This document shows positions 18,570 through 25,457 of a DNA stretch of 64,000 bases, one piece after another. Source of the stretch: SZUA-320 sp963707875 (GTDB taxonomy: Bacteria > Gemmatimonadota > Gemmatimonadetes > Gemmatimonadales > GWC2-71-9); NCBI GenBank assembly GCA_963707875.1, contig CAVPRU010000001.1, forward strand, positions 744,001 through 808,000, read 5' to 3'. Numbering within the stretch: the stretch's first letter is position 1; every line of letters starts with the position of its first letter. Below the pieces are notes generated by a model. The model was not told the origin of the DNA and made no database searches. It was given only the letters and a program-made list of their open reading frames with translations. Made by a program: the position numbers and the translations under genes.

Positions 18570-21042
18570 TCAGGTCGGGCCGGTCCCCGAGCACCGCCAG
18601 GCAGGGGTCGCCCGCCAGGGCGGCCATCCGGACCGGCGCGTTGATCATGGTGTAGTCGCGCAGATCGAGGGCGTGGGACACCTCGTCCCAAGTGAGCGGC
18701 ATGGAAACTGGTGCCGCCGGGAGGGGACGGACGCTGTAGGGGGACACCAGCAGGCGGCCATGGCCGTTCTGCACGAAGTCGAGATAGACCTTGCCGTCCC
18801 GCCGCTCGATCGTCCGGGTGATGGTCGCGATCTCCCGATGCTCCGCGACAATGACCCGGGACAGCAGCTCACCGAAGGACCGACTCTGGTCGTAACTGAA
18901 CAGCCCCGCCAGCGGCAGCAGCACATGCAGGCCGCTCGACCCGGTCGTCTTGACGTAGCTCGGCAACCCGATCTCCAGGCAGAGGGCCCTGACCGCCAGC
19001 GCCACCTCGACCACCTGTGTCAGCGGGGCTCCCTTCGGATCGAGATCGAGGACACACCAGTCCGGCCGGTCCAACGCGGCGATCCGGCTGGCCCAGACAT
19101 GGAGCGGGATGGTGGCCATGTTGGCCAGATAGAGCAGCGACGGCAGGTCATCGCAGACGAAGTAGTCGATATCGCGGCGGGCATGCTCACTCCACATCCG
19201 TTCGGTCCGGAGCCACTCGGGGATGAACTTGGGGGCGTCCTTCTGGAAGAAGGACTTTCCCTCGATCCCATCGGGATACCGGGTGAGCACCACCGGCCGG
19301 TCCCGCAGCCAGGGGAGCAGCCACGGCGCGATCGCGCGGTAGTACTCGACCAGCGCGCCCTTGGTATACCCCTCCTCCCGCCAGAACACCTTGTCGAGGT
19401 TGGAAAAGCGCACCTCGGGCGGAACCGACCGTTCGGGTTCTGTCGACACGGCCACCTCCGCCAGGGTGCGATCGGCCCGGACGCACTCGGCCGGTGGCTT
19501 GTCGTCCCGGAGCCGGAGAAAGACCGGCTGCCGCAGCAATGGCTCGTCGGTCCACTCCTTGAAGCGGACCTCACAGACCAGCTCCGGCGCGACCCAGGTG
19601 GCGGTCCGGTCATCCGGGACCGGGCCGGCGCAGGCGGGGGTCTCCCGCCGCAACGGTTCCAGCTGAGCCATCACCTCGTTCAGGGTGGCCTCGTCGAACC
19701 CGCTCCCCACCCGGCCGGCATAGGTCAGTTCCCCGGCTAGATAGTCTGCCACGTGCAGCGCGCCGAACCCGGCCCGTGACCCCTTCGGCGCGGTATGGCC
19801 GACCACCACGAAGTCCTCGGTCCGGTCGGAGCGGATCTTGAGCCAAGACGGGGAGCGACCCGCCCGGTACCGGCTGTCGGCCTGTTTGGCCACGATCCCC
19901 TCGAGCCCCATCCGACGGACCTCGGCAAACAGGGCCTCGCCCTCCCGCTCGAAATGGTCGAGGTAGGGAATCGGACCGACCGGCGGGAGGAACCGCCGGA
20001 GCGCGGCCTTCCGGTCGAGGACCGGGAGGTCGCGCAGGTCGGATTCCTCGAACGCCAGCAGGTCGAAGGCGTGGTAGCTGACCGGATTCTCCATCGAGGC
20101 TCGGCCAATCTCTGCCGGACGGAGAAACCGGGCCCGCTGCTGCAACCGCTGGAAACTGGGGCGCCCCTCCGCATCGGCCGCGACCACCTCTCCATCGAGC
20201 AGGAAGCGCCGATACGGCAGCCCCCGCACCGCCGCCGCGATCTCGGGAAAACTCGCCGAGGCATCCCGCCCGCTCCGGGTCGTCAGCCGGACTTCGTCCC
20301 CCTCCTTCGAGGCGAGGATCCGATAGCCGTCGAGTTTGAGTTCGAACAGCCAGCCGTCCCGGGTAAAGGGTTCCTCCGCCGTCTCCGCCAGCATCGCCTC
20401 CACCCGGTCCAACGTGGCCGGCGCGACAGGCATGGCATGAGGCGCGAGCCACTCCCGGACCCGATCGGCTGGCGTCACCCCGTCCCGCAGTTCCTCCACC
20501 GTGAGTCCCGAGCGAACCGACGCCTCCGACAGCTCACGGCCCCCGGGGGTCAGCCAGCCGTCCCGCTCCTTGATCAGCAGCCAGTCCCGCTCGGACTTCT
20601 TGATCTTGACCAGGGTCCAGTTGCCCCGGAGTTTGTACCCCCGCAGTTCGAACAGCAGTTTGCCCTTCCGGAACCCCTCGGTCGGATCCTCCACCGGAAT
20701 CCAGCTGCCCTTGTCCCAGATGATCACCGCCCCGGCGCCATAGTTCCCCTCGGGGATGATCCCCTCAAATTCACCGTATTCGATCGGGTGGTCCTCGACG
20801 TGCACCGCCAGCCGCTTGTCGGCCTGATCGAAGGAGGCCCCCTTGGGGACCGCCCACGACATGAGCACCCCGTCGAATTCGAGCCGGAGGTCCCAATGCA
20901 TGTGGCTGGCCGCATGCTTGTGCATCACGTACCGCCGGCCGGCCACGGGCGCTGCGCCTCCGGGGGGCTCCGGGGTCTGCTCCAGCGCCCGCTTGGCGCG
21001 GTAGCTCTCGAGGGGATCGGGGGGGTCGCCAGTTGCGGTCAT
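18529..21042 (-). CDS. ligD: NHEJ DNA ligase D (phosphoesterase-ligase-polymerase)
   Basis: 837 residues from ATG 21042. Domain order is 3'-phosphoesterase (about 35-150; KHAASHMHWDLRLEFDG, WAVPKG), ATP-dependent ligase (about 205-510; nucleotidyl Lys236 in FELKLDGYR, LLDGEVV, EGIVAK) and archaeo-eukaryotic primase-type polymerase (about 540-830; LDLDPKG, HVLLPL). This is the Pseudomonas-type order, not the mycobacterial Pol-first order. It processes and seals double-strand breaks held by Ku. It is divergent from ku, with only 29 bases between the two start codons, and has no clear ribosome site. Confidence 0.96.
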   Translation of the reverse strand: MTATGDPPDPLESYRAKRALEQTPEPPGGAAPVAGRRYVMHKHAASHMHWDLRLEFDGVLMSWAVPKGASFDQADKRLAVHVEDHPIEYGEFEGIIPEGNYGAGAVIIWDKGSWIPVEDPTEGFRKGKLLFELRGYKLRGNWTLVKIKKSERDWLLIKERDGWLTPGGRELSEASVRSGLTVEELRDGVTPADRVREWLAPHAMPVAPATLDRVEAMLAETAEEPFTRDGWLFELKLDGYRILASKEGDEVRLTTRSGRDASASFPEIAAAVRGLPYRRFLLDGEVVAADAEGRPSFQRLQQRARFLRPAEIGRASMENPVSYHAFDLLAFEESDLRDLPVLDRKAALRRFLPPVGPIPYLDHFEREGEALFAEVRRMGLEGIVAKQADSRYRAGRSPSWLKIRSDRTEDFVVVGHTAPKGSRAGFGALHVADYLAGELTYAGRVGSGFDEATLNEVMAQLEPLRRETPACAGPVPDDRTATWVAPELVCEVRFKEWTDEPLLRQPVFLRLRDDKPPAECVRADRTLAEVAVSTEPERSVPPEVRFSNLDKVFWREEGYTKGALVEYYRAIAPWLLPWLRDRPVVLTRYPDGIEGKSFFQKDAPKFIPEWLRTERMWSEHARRDIDYFVCDDLPSLLYLANMATIPLHVWASRIAALDRPDWCVLDLDPKGAPLTQVVEVALAVRALCLEIGLPSYVKTTGSSGLHVLLPLAGLFSYDQSRSFGELLSRVIVAEHREIATITRTIERRDGKVYLDFVQNGHGRLLVSPYSVRPLPAAPVSMPLTWDEVSHALDLRDYTMINAPVRMAALAGDPCLAVLGDRPDLISVLEKLQARLGE

Positions 21043-21071
21043 GGGGGGCCGGTTCGTATAGTAGTCAGCAT
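21043..21071. promoter_or_regulatory. 29-bp bidirectional promoter between ligD and ku
   Basis: TATAGT at 21057-21062 points toward ku and ends nine bases before ATG 21072, which would leave a leader of only two or three bases. The reverse strand reads TACTAT in the same place, a plausible -10 for ligD. Neither start codon has a Shine-Dalgarno sequence, so near-leaderless initiation of ku is suggested. Inference from spacing only. Confidence 0.4.
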
Positions 21072-21929
21072 ATGTCGGCACGCGCCATCGGCACCGCGAC
21101 CATTTCCTTCGGCCTGGTGTCCGTCCCCGTCAAGTTGTACTCCTCGAGCGAATCGGCAGCTTCGCTCTCGTTCAACCTGCTCCATAAGAGCTGCGGCTCC
21201 CGCCTGAAGCAGCAGTATATCTGTCCTCAGGATGGCGAGCTGGTGTCCCGGTCGGACATGGGCAAGGGCTACGAGTTCTCCAAAGGCCAGTATGTCCAGT
21301 TTACCCCCGAAGAGCTGAAGAGCCTGGAGGAGAAGGCGACCAACTCGATCGACATCGCCGAATTCGTCCCGCTCGCCGCTGTGGAGCGGCTGTTCCTCGA
21401 CAAGGCGTACTACCTCGGCCCCGACAAGGGCGGCGATCGCGCCTACCGGCTGCTCACCGAGGCGCTCCGGGAAACCGGTCGTGCGGCGCTCGGACAGTAC
21501 GCTTCGCGGGGACAGCAGTATCTGGCCCTGGTCCGCCCGCTAGGCAACCTGCTGGTGCTGGAGCAGCTCCATTACGCCAACGAGATTCGAGGCGCCGAGG
21601 ACGTGCCGCTGGAGGACGGCGAGGTCAAGCCGGCCGAGCTGGCGCTCGCCAAGCAGCTCATCGAACAGTCCGCCACCGAAGAGTTCCGACCGGAGCAGTA
21701 CCGCGACCAGGTTCGGGACCGGGTGCTTGAGGCGATTCAGCGGAAGGTGGAAGGCCAGGAGATCATCGACGAACCGACCGAGGCGCCCCAGACCAAGATC
21801 ATCGACCTGATGGACGCCCTGAAGGCAAGCCTTGCCCGGGGGGGAGCCCAGCCGCCGGATGCTCCGATCCCCGCCCAACCGGCCGAGCACGCGGCCGGCA
21901 GCGGTTCCCGAAAACGCAAGAAGGCGTAA
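21072..21929 (+). CDS. ku: DNA end-binding protein Ku
   Basis: 285 residues from ATG 21072; upstream in-frame codons would run into ligD. Typical bacterial Ku: ARAIGTATISFGLVSVPVKL at the N-terminus, then FNLLHKSCGSRLKQQYICPQDGE, EFVPLAAVERLFLDKAYYLGPDKGG and LALVRPLGNLLVLEQLHYANE. It forms a ring on broken DNA ends and recruits LigD. The C-terminus is Lys/Arg-rich (GSGSRKRKKA), as in Ku proteins with a DNA-binding tail. The stop overlaps the start of the MerR-TPR gene by one base (TAATG), so the two should be co-expressed. Confidence 0.97.
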   Translation: MSARAIGTATISFGLVSVPVKLYSSSESAASLSFNLLHKSCGSRLKQQYICPQDGELVSRSDMGKGYEFSKGQYVQFTPEELKSLEEKATNSIDIAEFVPLAAVERLFLDKAYYLGPDKGGDRAYRLLTEALRETGRAALGQYASRGQQYLALVRPLGNLLVLEQLHYANEIRGAEDVPLEDGEVKPAELALAKQLIEQSATEEFRPEQYRDQVRDRVLEAIQRKVEGQEIIDEPTEAPQTKIIDLMDALKASLARGGAQPPDAPIPAQPAEHAAGSGSRKRKKA

Positions 21930-22747
21930 TGGAGGCCATCGGCTACACGTCGCGGGAAGCTGCTGGCCTCTTCGGTTTGACTCCCAACCGGGTTCGGGCG
22001 ATGGCGCGCGCCGGCCTCCTCAACCCCGAGCGTGGGGCCCGGCACGAATACCGCTTCTCCTTCCAGGACCTCGTTCTCCTCCGCACCCTCAAGTCCCTGA
22101 TCGACGCCCGGCTCCCTCGGGGCCGGGTGCACCGCGCCCTCCGGCAACTCCTCCGCCAGCTGCCGGAAGGCCGCAAGGCCAGCGAGATCCGGCTGGCCGC
22201 CGACGCGGGACATGTTCTGGCCCACGACGGAGGCATGGTCTGGAGCCCGGAGAGCGGACAGATCCTGATGGACTTCGCGGCCGCGGGGGGATCGGCGGTC
22301 GCCGCCCTGTCACCGTTCACCACCACCGATGCGGCCGCCGAGGAGTGGTACCAGCATGGGCTCGACCTGGAGCCCTTCGATGTGGAAGGTGCCAAGGCCG
22401 GCTACCTGCAGGCGCTCGACCTGGCGCCGGAACATGGTGGCGCCCATGTGAATCTCGGGCGGCTGCTGCAGGCGGAGGGGGGGGTCGTGGAGGCGATCGG
22501 ACATTACCGGGCGGCCCTCGACGCCGATCCGTGCCACGTCACTGCGGCGTTCAATCTGGGGACCGCCCTGGAGGAGGCTGGTCTGACCGAAGAGGCCATC
22601 GCGGCCTACCGGCTGGCGCTGAGCGTCCACCCCGCCCTGGCCGATGCCCACTACAACCTGTCCCTGCTCTACCAGCGAACCGGCCACAAACTCGCTTCGC
22701 TGGTCCACCTCAAGCGCTACCGGGAACTGGTCGGTACCCAGCACTGA
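21929..22747 (+). CDS. MerR-type HTH protein fused to TPR repeats, overlapping ku
   Basis: 272 residues. Residues about 1-75 form a MerR-like winged helix (GYTSREAAGLFGLTPNRVRAM, LVLLRTLKSLIDARLPRGRV). A linker follows, then from about residue 130 to the end at least three TPR units (AEEWYQHGLDLEPFDVEGAKAGYL..., AHVNLGRLLQAEGG, AAFNLGTALEEAGL, AHYNLSLLYQRTGH). No ligand-binding Cys or known effector domain is present. It shares the TAATG junction with ku, so it is likely an operon partner: an NHEJ regulator or a scaffold, unproven. Function not known from the family. Confidence 0.85.
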   Translation: MEAIGYTSREAAGLFGLTPNRVRAMARAGLLNPERGARHEYRFSFQDLVLLRTLKSLIDARLPRGRVHRALRQLLRQLPEGRKASEIRLAADAGHVLAHDGGMVWSPESGQILMDFAAAGGSAVAALSPFTTTDAAAEEWYQHGLDLEPFDVEGAKAGYLQALDLAPEHGGAHVNLGRLLQAEGGVVEAIGHYRAALDADPCHVTAAFNLGTALEEAGLTEEAIAAYRLALSVHPALADAHYNLSLLYQRTGHKLASLVHLKRYRELVGTQH

Positions 22748-22753
22748 CCGCGA

Positions 22754-23449
22754 CTATGGGGCTGCATCCTCCCCGGCCCCGAGTCCAAGCCACGAACCAA
22801 GGGACCTCCGCTTCCGTGGCGTCCCGGTCGGGGGCGCCTCCTTGATCACCAGTTCCGACATGAAAAGTCCGCCCCGCAGCACCAGCAGGTCGTCACTGAA
22901 CTCCCCGCGGAATCGACGGGGTTTGGAGTGCTTGGACGAGGCGAGCACTTCGCGGCACTCGTTCTCGACCTGGGTTCCCGGAGGAATGGTGATGGTGACC
23001 GATCCCAGGGTCACCGACAGGTCGATCACCGTGGTCTCGCTGGTGAACTGGGCATCCCGGAAGTCGAGCTTGAGTTCGCCCAGGATGACCAGCACCTCGA
23101 GGTGCTCCGGCACGATCCAGAATCCGGCCCGGTCGGTCGACCCGAGGATGCTGGGAATCCGGATCGAGGCCGGCGCGCCCAACGGGACCGGGGTGTCGAC
23201 CCGCTGGACCGGGTAAGCCTCCTCCTCGTCATCCCCGACCGCCTCCGGCGGGGTAACCGGTCGGGGCGCGGCCAGCAGCCCGGGATCGGTCGGCAGGTCG
23301 GCGATAATCGCCTGCATGATCGCGGCGGTCTCGGCGTCCCGGAGCAGGGCGTAACGCTCTTCGAAGACCTCGATCGACAGCAGTCCCGCGGCCTGCGCCT
23401 CGCAGAGCCGGGCCACGGCCTCCCGGCGGACTCGATCGGTCGGGTTCAC
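22754..23449 (-). CDS. DUF1707/LiaF-like cell-envelope protein
   Basis: 231 residues from GTG 23449, overlapping the kinase stop by four bases. The N-terminal ~55 residues (DRVRREAVARLCEAQAAGLLSIEVFEERY) match the DUF1707/SHOCT-like helical domain. The C-terminal ~120 residues form the beta-rich LiaF-type domain (ILGSTDRAGFWIVPEHLEVLVILG, DLSVTLGSVTITIPPGTQVE). No membrane segment is seen. LiaF-like proteins elsewhere modulate envelope-stress signalling, but no LiaRS pair is nearby. Last gene of the coupled run starting at the helicase. Confidence 0.75.
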   Translation of the reverse strand: MNPTDRVRREAVARLCEAQAAGLLSIEVFEERYALLRDAETAAIMQAIIADLPTDPGLLAAPRPVTPPEAVGDDEEEAYPVQRVDTPVPLGAPASIRIPSILGSTDRAGFWIVPEHLEVLVILGELKLDFRDAQFTSETTVIDLSVTLGSVTITIPPGTQVENECREVLASSKHSKPRRFRGEFSDDLLVLRGGLFMSELVIKEAPPTGTPRKRRSLGSWLGLGAGEDAAP

Positions 23450-24312
23450 TGCGGCACCACCACCCGGAGCGCCGCGGGGGCCACCGTGAACCGGACCGGG
23501 GTCTGGCCCAGCGGTTCCCCGTCCGCCACCACCGGCATCGGCCGATCGGTTTCAACCACGATTTCGTCTCCCCGGTACATGGTGACCGCCGGGTGGAGCA
23601 GATGCCCTCCCGCGTACGCCGTGGGCAGCAGCCGCAACAATTCCAGCCGACCGACCTCACCCACCAGACAGACGTCGAGCAGACCATCGTCGGGACTCGA
23701 GTCCGGCGCGATCCGGATCCCGCCGCCGTACCGCCCGCCGTTGCTCACGGCCACCAGATACCCCCGGCGCTCGACCCGACCAAACGGGCCGGTCACCGTC
23801 ATCGTCGGCAGTCGGAAGCCCGGAAGATAGACGACCACCCCGACGGTATACGACCACCGCCCCAGCAGCCGCCACGGCCAGCCCTGCACCCGCCCGTTGA
23901 CCTCGGCATCAAACCCGATCCCGGCGACGGTGCAGAACAGCCGATCGTTGGCCCGGCCCAGATCCACCATCCGTACGACCCCACCCAGGAAGACATCGAC
24001 GGCCCGGTCCCGATCGGCGGGGATGCCGAGCACCGCGGCAAAGTCGTTGCCCCGACCCGACGGGAGGATGCCGAGGGGCGTGTCCCGATGCGCCAGGGCG
24101 GCCGCCACGTCGCCGACCGTACCATCGCCACCGCTGACCAGCACCCGGTCGTGGTCGCACTCGGCAGCTGCTCGGCCCGCGTCCCCGGGGGCCCTGGTCA
24201 CGAAGAGATCGACCTGCCATCCCGCCGCCGTGAGGCGTGGCACCACCCGATGGGCCGCCGCCGCCGCGCGGCCTCGTCCAGAGACGGGATTGGCCACCAC
24301 CAGCACTCTCAT
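23446..24312 (-). CDS. diacylglycerol/lipid kinase family protein
   Basis: 288 residues from ATG 24312, overlapping the stop of the upstream gene (ATGA); no ribosome site is needed if coupled. DAGK catalytic fold: VVANPVSGRG, VLVSGGDGTVGDVAAAL with the conserved GGDGT loop, and GILPSGRGNDFA, then the beta-rich C-terminal half. It phosphorylates a lipid such as diacylglycerol or a sphingoid/long-chain base, using ATP at the inner face of the membrane. It sits between an LIC_10091-like lipoprotein and a LiaF-like protein, which suggests an envelope-related unit. Confidence 0.88.
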   Translation of the reverse strand: MRVLVVANPVSGRGRAAAAAHRVVPRLTAAGWQVDLFVTRAPGDAGRAAAECDHDRVLVSGGDGTVGDVAAALAHRDTPLGILPSGRGNDFAAVLGIPADRDRAVDVFLGGVVRMVDLGRANDRLFCTVAGIGFDAEVNGRVQGWPWRLLGRWSYTVGVVVYLPGFRLPTMTVTGPFGRVERRGYLVAVSNGGRYGGGIRIAPDSSPDDGLLDVCLVGEVGRLELLRLLPTAYAGGHLLHPAVTMYRGDEIVVETDRPMPVVADGEPLGQTPVRFTVAPAALRVVVPQ

Positions 24313-25457
24313 TGCCGGGGGGGAAGATGGTTGCGGGTGGCGAGGTCCCAGTAGGACGGGAATCCTGCCTGGACGCCCGACCGGAAGGCATCGAAGGTCT
24401 GGACCAGCGCGGTGCTCAGATGGCCCGGGACCGCGTCGGGATGGAGCCGGGTCCGACCGAACCAACTCCGGATGATCACGCTGTGGGCGTCGCTCGGCAG
24501 CCCAAGGGTAGTCTCGGCGAACCGATCGAAGGATCCATCCCCCCAGAGGTAGAACTCCACGTTCGACACGTATATCGCCGAGACGGTGAGGCCGCGGCCT
24601 GCAAGATCCCGACCGATGGCGGCCAAGGCATGGGGTCCGGCCAGATCGCCCACCACCGGGATGATCCGGTCACGAAGCTGGAGGTCGCGCACCACCAGAT
24701 AGCGCGCTTCCGAGGAGAGGAAGCTGCCCTGCTCACCCGCCAGGTCCCGGGCCTGAACCAGTTCCCGGTAGGTCGGGTAGAGCGGGCGAGGACCCCGGCC
24801 GAAGCTGGTAAAGCGGAGATCCAGTCCGGCGGCCATGAAATCCCGGTGAAATCGCTCGATCGTCGCCAGGTCTTCCTTGCTCAACGGCACCCCGAACTCG
24901 GTCATTCGAGCGTCGACCCGGGCTCGGGCTCGGGACGCCGAGGCCTCGGTCATCGCGAGGGAATCCACCGCGGCCACCAGCTGGTCAGCCGTCTGGTCCC
25001 CCCGGCTGAGGAGATCTGCCGGAAGATCCCGACCGAAGAGGAGTGCCAGGTACTCCGTCCGGCTGGAGGCCGCTTCCATGATTGCCTTGAAGAGCAAGTG
25101 GAGCAGGAGGTTGTCCCGCCGAAGGTCCAGCAGATAGGCGACCTCGGGCCGGATCTCGGCGATGTAGGAGAAGTTCTGATCCGGCCCGACGCCGATGTAG
25201 CCGCCGCCATGCACCCCGTGCCGGCGGAGCGGACCCAGCGCGTGGAGGTAGGACGATTCGTTGGAGATCAGGTTGTCGGTATCGAAGAAGCCGCCCGGCT
25301 CGGACAGCTGGTCGATCAGACCGGTGAAGGACCCGCCGTCGGCGGGGGTCGACTGGCGGGCGGGCGCGCAGGCCACCGCCCAGAGCAGCGCCGCCACCAG
25401 CCATGCCGTGGCGCCAGCCGCCCTGGCCGGGCGGCGAGTCAGATGCCCCGGGCTCAC
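24309..25457 (-). CDS. LIC_10091-like lipoprotein of unknown function
   Basis: 382 residues from GTG 25457, overlapping the helicase stop by four bases. Signal with lipobox (LLWAVAC). The conserved core resembles the LIC_10091 family: SEPGGFFDTDNLISNESSYL, GGGYIGVGPDQNFSYIAEI, YLLDLRRDNLLLHLLFKA and, near the end, AIYVSNVEFYLWGDG. Members have a methyltransferase-like fold as far as I recall, but the function is not established and a lipoprotein form would act outside the cytoplasm. The family name is from memory; the conserved blocks are seen directly. Confidence 0.75.
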   Translation of the reverse strand: MSPGHLTRRPARAAGATAWLVAALLWAVACAPARQSTPADGGSFTGLIDQLSEPGGFFDTDNLISNESSYLHALGPLRRHGVHGGGYIGVGPDQNFSYIAEIRPEVAYLLDLRRDNLLLHLLFKAIMEAASSRTEYLALLFGRDLPADLLSRGDQTADQLVAAVDSLAMTEASASRARARVDARMTEFGVPLSKEDLATIERFHRDFMAAGLDLRFTSFGRGPRPLYPTYRELVQARDLAGEQGSFLSSEARYLVVRDLQLRDRIIPVVGDLAGPHALAAIGRDLAGRGLTVSAIYVSNVEFYLWGDGSFDRFAETTLGLPSDAHSVIIRSWFGRTRLHPDAVPGHLSTALVQTFDAFRSGVQAGFPSYWDLATRNHLPPRQ

